Origin: Liquidambar formosana
Taxonomy: Eukaryota; Streptophyta; Magnoliopsida; Saxifragales; Altingiaceae
NCBI GenBank assembly: GCA_039720395.1
Contig: CM077833.1
Coordinates: 12,957,133-13,021,132 of the forward strand
Length of the DNA: 64,000 bases
Reading direction: 5' to 3'
Part shown: positions 46,851 to 61,000 of the stretch, piece by piece
Layout: each line of letters starts with the position of its first letter
Position numbering within the stretch: the first letter of the stretch is position 1
Made by a program: the position numbers and the translations under genes
The notes under the pieces: model-generated
What the model was told of the DNA's origin: nothing
Databases searched by the model: none
What the model saw: the letters and a program-made list of their open reading frames with translations, nothing else

Positions 46851-47691
46851 GTCACAACCCATTTTTTACTCCCCTTGTGAGAGTTATCATTTTGATGTTT
46901 ATATGAGCATTTGGTCAGGGTTTAGAATGAAAATTGAGCATGTAAGCTCAAGTTGACACTTTTTGTCCTTTAACCCTTTTGTTAGAGGCTATTATCATAT
47001 GCATGTTTTTGTCTTGTTTTTAAGTATTTTCTTTTGCATTGAGTTTTTATAGCGTTGGGGAGTATGTTTATGAATTTTGGTTTCAATCCGAGTAAGTTTT
47101 GATGGTTAATAAGAAATGTTGTGATTTGGAGGCACTATCATCATTTTTTTTTTTTGTATAATTTCGATTTGACCTTGGAATTTATCCTGGAGTGTTCAAT
47201 CATGTTCATTTTAACATTTAGAGTCTATTTATAGGTTCAATTTAAGGATTTAATGGTTTGAGATTGGTTTTGGCTCTAATGGTCCAAGTTGGCTAATTAA
47301 CATTTTTTTGGTGCTCATAAAATTGACTTATGGTTTGCACTTAGATTTTCAATCAAATAATTTCGTTTACATTTCTTTAAGCCTAATTTAATGTTGGAAT
47401 ATGTTTCTTGAAGTCTTATAATGATTTGAAGCAAGAATTAGGTCAATTGGAAGGTAAAACCCTTACTTTGTCAAAATTGCTTTCCTTGAACCTTTGACAG
47501 TTGATCCTTTTCTTAAAACCAACCACTTAACAATGGTTAAGGATTTTCACTTTTAGAGTCTTCTAGATTCATTCTCCTTTGAGTCACAATAGGTTTGGCT
47601 TTTGTTTTGCTCAAATCGGAGTTAAAATGACCAAGATATGCCCCCCAAGTGTTGAAACATGGAAAAGTGGAGATAAGAGGACCTCTTGGGT

Positions 47692-47757
47692 GACCGTCCA
47701 AGGCTGGACGGTCAACTGTCTAGGGCTAGACAGTTGATTGTCTGGATTTGGATGGTC
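47692..47757. promoter_or_regulatory. Three palindromes about 22 bp apart upstream of the TATA box
   Basis: GACCGTCC/GGACGGTC (47692-47713), CAACTGTCTA/TAGACAGTTG (47713-47736) and a weaker third copy to about 47757. Centres are about 22 bp apart. They lie about 190 bp upstream of the TATAAATA at 47940. Confidence 0.6.
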
Positions 47758-48984
47758 ACGCGGGTTTATTTCCTATTTTTTGACCATTTTTCGATTTGTA
47801 ACAATTTTTTACTTCCAGGGCGACTTTTTCTACTTTTTAGGTAGTTTTGAGTTACTTGAGTACCAAGAGAGTTCGTAATAACCCTTGGATCATTATTTGA
47901 AGGATTAATCTCAACCATTGAGTTGTTAGGTCAGTTCCCTATAAATAGGAGCCTCCTTTTGGCATTTGGGGATATATACTTGCCTCCAAACCCTAGAGAG
48001 AGTGAAAGCTACAAATTTGTGTGCATTGTGACTCTTGTGAGTTTTAAAAGACCTAAAGGAGTGCTTCAAGAGTATTTAGAGAGTGAAGAAGAAGGAAAAT
48101 GAAGTAAGGAAGAGTAAAGGAGAAGAAGCACAACAAAGGAGAAGAAATAAAACGAAAGAGTTGCTGAAAGTATGCTTATCAACATGAACTCTCATGTTTT
48201 GATTTTCTACCATGTTTATAATGATTATATGAGTTGTTTATGATGATAATACATGTTTCATGTTATGATTTAGATAATATGATGATAGGGTTTTAATGGT
48301 TTGATTAATAGTATGATAGTTATCATCATATAAAACATGTTCTTCTTCTCCTAATGCCACTATTTTGAAGTATGGTTGTAGACTCTTTTCATGCATGATT
48401 TTATTAAGTTGTTTACATGTTTTCCATGAGTTTTTGTTACTGTTTTAGGGTTATATCATATTAGGGTTTTCATATTAGGTTGCACATTAGGGTTTCTTTA
48501 GTAGGGTTTTTGCATATTTCTTTTGTATGATGAGTTCCATATAGCATAGTAGACTTGTATATTTTAGGCTTGTTTCATACATGATAATGGTCCTTATTTA
48601 TATAAGAGCATGTTAGGATTTTCTTATTTGTTTTGTTTATTATTTTTATATGATTTTTAGAGTAATCTTAGGTCATTATGCATTCTGACTAGATTTGTTT
48701 TAGTTGCTTTTTGAGTTTCTTTGGTCATGGTTTTAGTGTCTTTTGCATGATAATAGCCTCAAGTATGATTAGGGTTAGAATTTTATATTTGTTCATAATT
48801 TTTGGTGATGATATGCTGACTTTGGTATGATTATGATGTGATGCATGCTTGATTTTGGATTAATTGATGGTTAAGAGAAGTCAATTAATTTAGAATCTTC
48901 CTCCTTTCCCCTTGGGCTATTTTTCTCATATTGAATTATGGTAGTTTGCAAGTTTCCTTTTCTTTAAATTTTCTTTTACTAATG

Positions 48985-49115
48985 TTTTTCTTTTCTCGAA
49001 CTTTCGTTCTTCTTAATCTTTCATTTTTCTCAATCTTTCATTTTTCTTAAACTTTCATTTTTCTAAATCTTTCATTTTTCTTAGACTTTCATTTTTCTCA
49101 ATATTTCCTTTTTAT
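48985..49115. repeat. Minisatellite, TTTCATTTTTCT unit
   Basis: About six copies of a 17-18-bp pyrimidine-rich unit, TTTCATTTTTCT(T/C)A(A/G)(A/T)CT. Confidence 0.8.
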
Positions 49116-49971
49116 TAAAATTTCTTCTTTCATTGATGTGGAAACTTGGAAGCTATTGTAGTTCTTTATGAGGAGAATAGCTCTCCATTCAAATTACTTG
49201 AACTTTGATCCTTGCATGTTTATATGTAAGGTACGTAGGTGCTCATTTGATACTCAAGTCTGCTTTAGGATACTAAGTGTTCTAGATTTTCATTTATTCT
49301 TCTTCTCTTTTTATTCTTTTGTTTATCTCCTTGATTGATAGTGGATGTAAATAAATGCTTAATTGACATATATGCTATCTTGTGATGATTATTATTGATT
49401 TGCATGTGATTAAGATATTAATTTAGCCCAATTAAATTAAGAAAGCAAGTCGGGTGATGTTGGCGCCTATACGCTTGTTCCAAAACCTTCCCACATCGTA
49501 ACTTAGCTCCCGAATCCAATTTTTGGTTCAAGACTTTTTCCTTTCCTTTTAAAAATGAAGTCATGTGGTTTTTTGAAAATAAAAAGTGTTTTTTAGGGTT
49601 TTCATCGTTCCTTAAAAATGAGATGGCGACTCTCTTGTGTTTTCATATGAATTTGAGTGTACCATTTTCCTAGGTTCACAGTAAGTTATAAGTTTTTAAA
49701 AATTGGAACATTAAAAAACTAAGTTAGTTACATAGGGTGCCCTTAATAACAAAAAATGAAGTGCCCTTAGTAATAATAAAGGTAAACCAAGGATTTTAAA
49801 AAACATATGACTAATTGATAAATAAGTTTCAGCCTCATTGACTAATTGAGTTAGAAAAACTCTTACTTGATTAATTGCTAATGTTTTACCAAAAAGTGGA
49901 CTAATCGCCGATTTTCCCTTGATTTTTTTAATAAGTATTGTTAAAAAATCAATTATATTTTAAAAATTAAT

Positions 49972-49973
<2 letters not shown>

Positions 49974-50018
<45 letters not shown>
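49974..50018. repeat. (TA)n microsatellite
   Basis: About 21 TA units. Confidence 0.9.
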
Positions 50019-50019
<1 letters not shown>

Positions 50020-50190
50020 ATGATGATGATCAGTTAAGCACGTGCTAATATAACTTATGTTAACACCCGCATTGAGAGTTGTATCTTGTGCATTAGTGGG
50101 ATATGAGGTACATTGAACCAATGCAAGGGATACAACTCCCAATGCATGGTGCTGATATAACTTATATCAACACGTGCTAATGGGAACATA

Positions 50191-50191
50191 A

Positions 50192-50224
<33 letters not shown>
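50191..50224. repeat. (CA)n microsatellite
   Basis: About 16 CA units. The flanks on its left (50040-50180) carry duplicated phrases around 'acgtgctaatataacttatgttaaca'. Confidence 0.9.
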
Positions 50225-50230
<6 letters not shown>

Positions 50231-50899
50231 GATATATATTGTACATTTGCTTGGGAGGAGGGATGAATTCAATTAAGATGACTCAAAAATTAATTAGTAT
50301 ATAAGTCTTGGTCTAAATAGATATACTTTTACTTTCTTTTCCTAAAATATTATCAGTTTTTGTAATATAATATGAAACATTGTGTATATGAAAAAATAGT
50401 AGATCCAATAATGCAATCCATATATAACAAACCCTAATGGAACTAAAGTAGAAAGATAAAAGATTATAATAGAGAACTCAGAGATTATATCTTGAGTTTA
50501 CAAAATAAAAATCAAAATAAAAAATTTTAAATATTGGTAGTTGTGTTACTAGTGATTGTAGTAGGGTCAACTTGCTAGTGTTTTTCAATTAAAATTATTT
50601 TAATGTACAAATAATATGGAATATGTCAAATATGTGAATTATACTTTTGCTATTAAAAGACTAAGTATTTTTCGTTATGTTTGAACTTTGTACGGCAAAT
50701 GAGACTTTTTTCAAAATTACGCACATACGTGTATTATATGGGTATAGTATGAATATTATAGTGGGTTTGATCTCATAAATGACTTGGCAAGACTTGACTA
50801 GCAACCAAAAAAAAAAAAAAAGGAGAGGGAGTTGGCAAAAGTAAAGTTCTTTGGTTTTACAAGAATGGAAGCGAAACAATGTAGGTTCATTTTCGAGAG

Positions 50900-51125
50900 C
50901 CAAAAGGGCCATACTGGTTTTGTTTGGGTCCCCTAATTTGGGCCAACGGTGGCCTAACCGAAATGAAACTAGACCAAGGACCAAAAACGGAGCCGACCGC
51001 AGCCCAAAACCACTTGGATGCCAGCCCTGGTTTCACACTCGAAGACGCTAGCAAAGAAATGAAAACGATTTCAGTCGCAAATACACCACACGTATATAAA
51101 AGTCATAGCAGGCATTTCCACAAAA
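50900..51125 (+). promoter_or_regulatory. Promoter of the mitochondrial protein gene
   Basis: A TATA box (TATATAAAA) lies at 51093-51101, about 100 bp before the ATG at 51203. Further up, AGGGCC (50906), TTTGGGCC (50937-50944) and the inverse AGCCCAAA (51001-51008) resemble site II (TGGGCY) elements. These are enriched in plant promoters of mitochondrial and ribosomal protein genes and are bound by TCP factors. Confidence 0.55.
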
Positions 51126-51202
51126 TTTAAGCCTATAGAGAAAATAGGAGAGAGAGAGAGAGCTTCTGCTGTTTCCGATTTCTCTGCAATATAGCGCACG
51201 CC

Positions 51203-52907
51203 ATGGCGTTGAACAACGGTTTGAGATCCGCCTCCAAACTCCTGGCATATTCAGAAGCATTTTTATCTAAATCAGGTCAGTTTACTTCCTCAGATTCTAT
51301 TCTAATTCTAGGGTTTTCTGGTTTCTTGTGCTGCGTTTGGATCCCCAGAAAATGCAGGAAAAGTAAAGATATAAAAATTTGATTCTCATATTAGCTTGGT
51401 TGGGGTCACTTATCTGTTTTGCATCAGTGGATTGGGGATCTTTTGTTAATACCAATGAATATACTGCCTTATGTATTTTGTATGTATAAATGAAATTCCA
51501 TTTATCACTGCAATGGAGAATTTGCCTCAAAGGTATCTACTAAAAATGACATTATGTGGTTGAGGTTAAAATAGAAGCTAGAAAAAGGTGGATTTGAATT
51601 GGATGCATATGAAATTGCAGGTTCTGCATAGGGTACATTATATATTCTCTTAAGTTCTAGTTAGGGTCCTTTGGTTTGTGCTTTTATATGTCTTATGTCT
51701 ATGGGCTATGCCCTTTAAAGGATTCTCAATATAATTCATTACTTCATCAGAGAAAAGAATCATCCATAGATCCACCTGCCTCATACTGGGTTCGTAATAC
51801 CTTCAATTGCGAGGAAGTTAGCTCATAATGCAATAAGAACCGCTACATATATATTAAAATAAATAAATAAATGAATGAATGTATGTATGGAAGGAAGGAA
51901 GGAAGGAAGGAAGGAAGGAAAGAAAAAATTATGAAATATCCACAAAACTGTATGTGTTCACAAATGTGTTGTTTGATAGGAAGGAAGGAAGGAAGGAAGG
52001 AAGGAAAAAATTATGAAATATCCACAAAACTGTATGTGTTCACAAATGTGTTGTTTGATATAAGCCAAACTCACTATATTAACGCATGTACACTAAGTAC
52101 TTTTCTGTATTAATTTTAAAAAAAAGTACCTATCATATTATTATGAACTCTGAATTTGTAAAACATTGTTTCTCAATTCCTGAAAAATTAGAAGGACCAG
52201 CTTCATTGGTTCTATGAATGAAGCCAACATGGTAGGTTATGGGCCAGAATATTCACAAGGATGTCTAATGACCCATTGTTATTCATTTTAGTCAATATTA
52301 TAGTTATAGCAGTATGGTTATCTTTGAAAGATTTGCTGCCTTCATTTCTCTATATCAGTACATTATGTTAATGAACTTTTATTCTGATCATATGGTCATC
52401 ACTCATCAATGTGCTCAAGTGTGTGACCAATATCAAGTATGTGACCTGATTTTGGTCAAACAACTGGGGACTATATTAGTTGGTTTGACCTCTATGTCAC
52501 TTTAGTGATTGTTAAAGGTGTGGAGCACATGTTTGCACCAAAAAAAAAAAAGAAGAAGGTGTGGAGCACATATGCCATATTGAGTACGAGGGAAACCTAG
52601 TTTTAATTGCTTGCTAAAATAGTCTCTGGGCTTTGTTTAGATGGTTGTGTGTCTATCTTGCTAAACCCCTTGGGGCCACCTACACAAAGTTACATGGTTC
52701 TCATGGGCCTTGGACTTACTTGGTCCATATGGGTTGTGGGGTCTTATATGGGTCCGGATCAAAAATAAATTTCTCATATATCATTTTTATCATTTTCTTT
52801 AGAGTTTCAGTGTATTATTATGTTGCCAGTTAACCCACTCTTGAATGTTTGCTTTGAGTTTGAATCCTTATTGAAATTCCCCCATTATCATGCTCTTCCT
52901 TTTTACA

Positions 52908-52942
<35 letters not shown>

Positions 52943-55900
52943 TTGATGCCTCAGCTTTATATTAGAGAACTATGATTAATGCCACCAGAATTCTATCAAT
53001 TTTAAGTTCATAGACTATATAAAGACGCTATAGAGATAGTTCATGATTACTGTGACCAGAATCTTGTTACATTTGGATAACTTCTTGGAAATATTGACGC
53101 AATGTTCTAGGGAGGCCTGATACCTCGAGAATCCTGTGTGAAAAACCTGTCTTTACCATTGGGACATTATTGTTTTTTTCATTTTTTATTTTTATTGTTA
53201 TTATTTTTTTAAATATTAAAAAGAAAATAGAAAAATGATATAATTGTGATAATTGTATATAAATAGAGAGGAGTAGGATGAGACACAGAGTGGCCCCCTC
53301 TTTCTGACATTTTGATCCTAAGTCCAAACATTTCAACATCGAAAGCAAATCTGAAAATGTCGTCAGAGAATCCAGTTCACGCTAAAGAAACAGCTATGAA
53401 GTTGCTGACATCAGTAACAGCCATTGCTGATGGCAGCATTATCAGCACTCATGAATTTTAAGAAGTGTTTTTTTGGGGGGGGGGGGGGGGGGGGGGGGGG
53501 GTTGAATTCCTTACCTTATGGATTGGTTTATAGTTTCGAAGGTAATTTTAGTGTTAGTTGAGGGGTTGATGCCATTTTGAAGGTAATGATCCGATTTCTT
53601 CAAGATATATTGGGTTTATATTCAAACCCAAGTTTCTTGGTTTCTGATTAAAGAGGCATTTTTTTCAGCTAAAAGATTCTTACCATATGGGCTGTTTGGT
53701 GTGGAAATTGTTCCATGAAATCATTTTTCCTTTTTGGTTTATAAAACTTATTGGAGATGTGATGTAGGACAACCCCTAAAGTAGAGATTGAGGTTTCCTA
53801 TAGTCAAGCTTAGGACTTAGGTGGGCTAAAACCTTGGGTTCTATAGATATTATGAAAGGGGTGGTGGTATTAGGGTTTATGGATAGAATAAGGGTTGATT
53901 TGGTGGAGGTTCAAGGGTGAATATAGGGTGAAATCAAAAGAAAGAGGTTGCTTGAAATTCTGGATAGAATGGGTATTTTAATGTTTTTCGATTGTAAAGT
54001 GTATGGAAAGGTTGGGTTAGGGTTTATGGTGAAAGGTAAAGGTTTTAGGAATGAATTTGAAGCAAAGGAGAGGGTTGATTGTGGGTTAAACTAAACTACA
54101 TCAGTGCTGTATGTAAAATTAAAGAAGAAGAAGAAGAAGATAAACCTTGGATTCGTGAAGGGCTTCTAGGAGTCTCATGAAGAGGATCAATGGAGTCACA
54201 CCATAAATTTAAGCAAAAGTTGTAGAAAATTTCATTAGTAAATTGTTGTAATTGTATTACAGGCCTTGCTTAATGCTTATATAGAGGACTTTTATTTGTC
54301 AAACAAAGACTCTTACTAGAGGGCTAGAGGCAATGAAAGGACTCAATTGATTCCTAACAAGGATAAGAATGGACTCTAACTTATAACCAAACACCTACTA
54401 ACTTGACTACCAAATAAACCAAAATATCTAAATCACTAAAATGCCCCTAAAACTGTAAAATTACTAAAATACCCCTAAAATTAAAATTAAAATTTCTTCT
54501 CTTTCAAGAATAAACTTTAAGAGGCCTATCCTCATCAAGATGTTTTGTTAAATTTTATTCATTATGGGTTTGTTGGTTTCAATTATAAAGGGCTATACAA
54601 CCTTTTTCTTCACTATAATATTGTACTTTTGGTCTCTCTAATACTGGATTATGCTGTAAGATTGTCTTATTGTTTTTTTAAGTGTTGAGATGTGTAGAAC
54701 CCTTTTTGGGCCTCTCATGCATCTTCTGGTGTTTGAAGTAGGCTTATTTTTTTTGGGAAAATTAGCAATAACCCCATTTAGAAGAGTGGTTTTGGCAATA
54801 ACCATTAACCACAAGGACATATTTTTTTTTATTATAAAAAAAACCCCATCTTACCCGTAATAGGTTCTAACATAAGCTGAGTTACCACCAAGATCTCTCC
54901 TCTCCATCGATCCATCTTCACTATCATCGTCGGCTTCTCACCGGCCATTTGGAGTACCATTTGTTGCACCATTTTGAACCCTAATCCTAAACCATAATCG
55001 CACTTGCAGAGCCCATTAATCGCACTTCCAGCCCCTAGCCTTCTTCTTCCATCCATACCCTGGCTTTATTTTCCCATCACAACACAGATCCATTGCCATA
55101 GATCCATTGGGTTGCAAAGTGGGGTCGCTCCCTTCTACTTACTTGGGTCTACCTTTGGGGGCTAAATTCAAGTCTAAGGCAATGTGGGATCCAATTATTG
55201 AATGTTTTCAAAGGAGGCTTAATGGGTGGCGAAAGGGTTACTTGTCAAAAGGAGGGAGAATGACTTTGATTAAGAGCTCCTCAGCAAGCTTACCAACCTA
55301 TTTTATGTCATTGTTTGTATTACCTGGGTTTGTAGCTGCTAGATTGGAGAAAATTCAACAGGATTTTTTGTGGGAAGGTATGGATGGGAAGCATAAACTG
55401 CATTTAGTCAATTGGAAGAAGGTATGCTCTCCTAGGAGGGAAGGAGGTCTGGGTTTTTGTCCTCTTCTCCGTGCGAATCAAGCTTTATTAGCTAAATGGT
55501 TATGGAGGTATGCTGTGGAAGATGGTTTGCTTTGGAAAAAAGTCATTGAGTGGAAGTATGGAAACCAGGAATGGGGATGGTGGTCCAAGGCCCCTAGGGG
55601 ATCCTACGGAAGTGGGGTGTGGAAGGCTATTAGGGGAGGTTTGGAGGAGTTTGTAAAGAGGGTTCGATTTAGGATTGGTGATGGTCGGAGGGTTAAATTT
55701 TGGCTTGATTGCTGGTGTGGTAATTCTCCCTTGGCTATTATTTTTCCTCAATTATTTCTTATTGCTTGGAATAAGGAGGTGTGGGTGGCAGATTACATGG
55801 ATTGGGCAATGGGGGATAGATTGGTGTGGAACATTGATTTAGTTAGGGATTTACATGAGTGGGAAATTGATGAAGTTTTACTGTTTCTTGAGATTTGGAG

Positions 55901-58014
55901 GATCATATATTGTGGGAGAAAGGAAGGGATGATAAGTTTTCAGTTGGTTTACTTTTTCATTCTTTGCACAGGTCAGATAGGAGTTTTTTTCCAGCCTCTC
56001 ATATTTGGGTCCCAAGAATTCCATCCAAGATTTCTTTCTTCATTTGGATAGCAGCCCATAGAAAATGCCAAAATGCATTACAATAGATGAATTACAGAGG
56101 AAGGGTTTTGCCATGTGTAACATGTGTGTGATGTGCAAAAATCAGGAGGAGTCTATTGATCATTTTCTTCTTCACTGCTCGGTGGCAAAGGAAGTGTGGG
56201 CTTGTGGTTTACAAGTTTTTGGGATTAACTGGGTGGTTCCGGATTCAGTGCTGTCCTTGATGGATAGTTTGCAATGCAGAAGTAAGGAAAAGGACCGGCT
56301 TGCAGTGTGGAGATGTCTTCCTCATGCAATCTGCTGGACTTTATGGAAGGAGAGGAATGCAAGGACTTTTGAGGGGCAAGAAAAGTCTGAACAGCAACTT
56401 AAGAACACTTTCTTAGGTTTCCTTTTTGAGTGGGGGCAATTGCAATTTTCGGGAGAGCGGTTGCAATTTTCTGAATTTTTGTGATCTTTACACTTATAGC
56501 TTTAGTTTATAGTTTTTGTTTGCTTCTGTATACTCCCTGTGTACATGTGCTTTGCACTTTTTTTGAAAAAAAAAAAAAAAAAAAAAAGGAAAAAGAAAAA
56601 AAGGTTCTCTAGTCGAAAGTAGTAACTAGTAAGCACCGGTGACATCGCTGTGGAGCTGAGTCACATTCGAAATCCATCTCGCACCAACTCAGCCCTCACT
56701 GTTGAGATCTAGGCACATCTCTAACCCCAACTCAGCCACCCAGATCTACTATGGCCATCCGCGTGTGTGCGACTGCTCAAAGAAGAAAGGGTGCCTCCCA
56801 TGGGGGTTTTGTTATCATGATAACTTTTGGGGCTGTTGCTTGTGTTTTAGCTCATTAAAATGTGTTTTTTATAGCATAAAATAGTAAACAGTTATTGTTT
56901 TCAATAGAAAATTTTCTTTTTACAAAACAATAAACTGTTACTGTTTTCAATATAAATTTTTAATAGCACAAATTGCTTGCAATACCTCTTATGGAGTTTC
57001 TGTTATCTTTTGGGGCTGCTCCTTGTGTTTGGGCTCAACCAATCGTAAATAGTGTTTTTTATAGCACATAATAGTAAACTATTACTATTTTCTATAGAAA
57101 TTTTTATTGCACAAAATAGTAAACTGTGACTATTTTCTATGTAATTTTTAAACACCAAATAGTAAAATGTGATTATTATATAGTTATATACATAAATTCT
57201 GAAACTTCTTATAAATAACATTTTATATAAATTATGCTGTTTTTCCTTCAAACCAAAAAATGGCCTAGGGTTTTGGAGCCTAAAACCATCACCATTGTGG
57301 TCACTACAAATGCCTTGGTTACCCCTTGCAAGCTCTTTCGCTGCCAATCAGATCTGGGCTTGGAAGCATGACACCAAGTTTCAAAAAAAGAAGAAGAAGA
57401 TATAAGGGAATCGTTGGTGTTGTCTCCAATAGAATTGGTGGAGGTTGAACAACCATTGGAATGGTGGTCGGAGTAGGAGAAGAGACGAGGGACTCGTTGT
57501 GGTAGGATTGCCGGAGGTTGAACAGCCACCAAAAAGGTGGTCAGAGAATGATCGCTGTGGGAGTCGTAGCCAGCGGGAACCATGGGAGAGAGGGAGAGAG
57601 CGTTCATGGACTTCTCACAATATAGGCTTATATATATATAGGGGGCAAAAGGGGCTATTGGGTTGAAGGAAATATTGTTGGAGTGATTGTAGGAAAACTA
57701 TTAGAGTATGGGCTATGGCCAAAAATCCCTTTTTTTTTCTTTTTTTGATCGGCGGGTGTAAGTTTATTAAATAGAGCTTGTTTTTTCATAGTAATCATTA
57801 TGGCAGAATCTGGTGAGATTGAAATGGTGATGTGGGAGCAACTAAGAGGGAGAAGAGACTTGGTGTTGTTTACAAGATTGCTAGCTCTTAATTTCTTCTA
57901 TTTTACCAATTCATATTTTCTAGGTAGTAGGGATATTTTAGTTATTTTATTATAACTAGATATGGGCACACGTGCGTTGCACATGAATATTATTTAAATA
58001 AAAAAATTTATAAT

Positions 58015-58063
<49 letters not shown>

Positions 58064-61000
58064 AACATGAAAATCTAATTATTTGTTACTTTTGTGTTAA
58101 TTTAACTTATTAGAATAAACGCTCAACATAATAGGTCAAAATTCCTTCAATTGTTAGGAGTTATGGAAAGAATAAGAAGTTAGCTAGAACACATGCATAG
58201 TAGTGGAGGCTGTATAGAATTTATGAAGTGAATATAAATTGTGTTATCTTTTTTCCTTCTTTTTTGCTATAAAATAAACATTCTTAATTGGTTAAATATA
58301 AAACATTCTTAATTGGTTAAATATGGAAGGCAAATAAATATTTAAAATTTAAAATAAGGATGTAATGGTCAATAAAAAGTGTTTCTAAAGTATAAACTTT
58401 TATAGGTAGTATAAATATAATATAATTTAATATGTGATACAAGAGCATCTTTGAGGGATGTAGCAAAAAAAAAAGTAACAAATCTGTCTTTTGCTACCTT
58501 ACGTGGGTTGTGGCAATTTGCTACTTCAATTTGAGATGTGCATTCCAAAGGGAAGTAGCAAACATAATTATTTTATTTTTATTTTCTATATTTTATATTT
58601 TTGATGCTTTTAAATATTATTTAATTTATTTTTTTAATAAGTGAAATTGATCCCTCATAATATAGTTTTTCTTACTTTTTCTATAAAAAAATTCTCAATT
58701 TTATTTTTATATGGTATCATCATCTACATTTTTTTTTTGTTCACTTAGAGATTGAAAAGAGAGTGGAGATCGAGATTTTCATTTTATTTTTTTCCTCATT
58801 TCTTTTATTTTTTTCCTTTTTCTTTTTCCCCCTCCCTTCCCATCAACAACCAAATTCAAGCAAAATAATAATAATAATTATCATATACATATATGACCCA
58901 TTCCAACAATTTTCACGTTACAATCAAAACACATTCAAGGGTTTTCCTAGTTTGCCAAAAATCCTTGAAAACAACTACCTCCAACCACAAACAAATTCAG
59001 CATTATATGAATTCTCACCAAATTTCAAGAAATATATAATAAAAGTATAAAACACTCACGCAACAGCCCCTTAAGATCCAGTATCGTTTCCATGTATCGT
59101 CTCTGTGGATATTTGGTTTGTGAATGCGCTGGGAAGTAGGTGTGCTTCTAACAGGCTATTCTCGTTTGCTAGAAAATGAGAGGAAGAGGGAGATATGAAG
59201 TCAACGTATTTTAGGATTATATGTATAGTATTAAATGGAGTATTTGATTTAGGGTTTCTTTTGAATTCCTATTTGTATTTTATATATTAAGGTATGTGTT
59301 TTAGAATATATTAAGGTATGTGCTTTAGAATTATAGTTTCTATATTGCTATATTTCCTATATATGCAGAAGGGTAGGTAGTTGTGTATTTAAAAATTAAA
59401 ATAAGGGTATATTAGTCAATCAAAAGTTTTTCTTACATTCATCTTTTTATAGGTAGTATAGATTAAGGAATGGGTTGGCCTTATGGGCTTTATTTATTTA
59501 TTTATTTTGTAATTGGTTGGGCTTAATTATTTATGGAATTCATAATTAGAAGCCTAGAAACTTGATGGAATAGGAAACTTAGTTAACTTAAGGAGCAAGC
59601 ATATTAGAACTCTATAAATAGGATTGTAATAGCCCTAATGGGGGTGGAGTTTATGCAATAAAATAGTTATTTTTAAGTTGCATCTGGAACTCTTCTTCGT
59701 ATTTTTACATGCTAGAGGGAAGATAAACTTTATTATGTTTGATCCTCTCTCAAATTATGACAGAGGATGTGAAGATTGGGAGTGTGATAACTATCTAGTG
59801 ATGAGGTGGTTATGGAATAATATGGAGCCTTTAGTGAGTGTTAACTTTATGTTTCTGTATACTACTAAAGAGTTGTGGGATGCTGCCAAAGAGACTGATT
59901 CCCTGGAGAAAAAAATTTGTGGAGTGTACAAGTTGTATGAGTATATGTTCCTCCTTCAACAGGGAGACTAGAGTTTGGGAGAGTATTATGGTGTCTTTCA
60001 AGAAATGTTAGATGAGTTGGATGGGTATCATTCCTTGACTAATGACTTGAAATTATTGAAGAAGCAATGTGAGGACTTTCTGGTCTCTAAGTTATTCGTT
60101 GGTTTGAATCTGAATCTTCATACCATTTGTAATCAGATTTTGTCTAGTGTTGGGGGCATTCCATTTCTTAGTAATGTTTATGCATGACTTCTCAAAGCCA
60201 CTGTGACTTCATCCTTTGCATCTTCATTGTCTTCCAGTTCTATGCAGAGTGAGAATATAACTGTATCTTCATCATGTAGGGAAATTTCATTAGGGATCAT
60301 GGTACTCACAGGGGTAGTGGGGGACATGGTGGAAGCTTAGGCAGTGCTAGAGGTCAGGTTGGCCCTGGTTGTGGTGGCCATTCTTGTGGAACACCCCCCC
60401 CTTGCACAATACATCTCTCTCTCTATCTCTCTCTCTCTCTCTTAGTGTTCTTGTTGGACCCACTGGTCCAATTCCCATTCTTGATGCCAAGTTTATGGCA
60501 GATCCCAACCTTCATGCCTTTAATGTGCGATCCTATTGTTCATTTTTCGTTTATTGATGTTTGCTTCTCATGCGAGGCTGCTGAGGCTTAAGTGAAAATC
60601 CTACCATCTCAAGTACCACTTTGCCATTGTATCCAACACTTGTGAACCAATTGATCCCAGAGGAGACTTTATGGCTGCTCATTAGTAATTTGAGCCACAG
60701 TAATTAGACCACAGTTGCTGGATGCATTTGATAAAATATAAGCATTGTCACATATTTGAATTTATAGATGCAACTCATGCGAATTGTGTGGATCTGCTCA
60801 TATATATATATATAAACCATTCAAGTTAGGAGGATTCTTTCTGGATGTGCTTCGCGTCTTTCTTTCTTAAATAACTCACTATTCATCATATGAAAAAGGT
60901 TTTTTAGATAAATACTTTTGTAACAAGTATCATAATAAAGCTCCAAATTTCTCAAATTCGAGGGACGAAAGGACTAATTGATTGGAACTGTCTGCTTACT

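Larger units (their letters stand above)
46851..49650 (+). repeat. Probable Ty3-type LTR relic
   Basis: Begins TGTCACAACCC, a common plant Ty3 LTR start. It has a promoter-like TATAAATA at 47940-47947 followed by CCCTAGAGAGAGTGAAAG and an intron-like leader. Near 49620 ATGGCGACTCT resembles the primer-site region of Tat/Ogre-type elements. No second LTR and no internal coding region was found; the 3' boundary is uncertain. Confidence 0.4.

Noticed and set aside
55107..56484. LINE open frames as a host gene
   Set aside because: The text is the end of an L1 reverse transcriptase plus zf-RVT, with frameshifts and an A tail.
54740..57730. Possible larger transposon around the LINE with 'gcaataacc' and 'ggccaaaaatccc' edges
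   Set aside because: No matching inverted ends or target duplication could be read.
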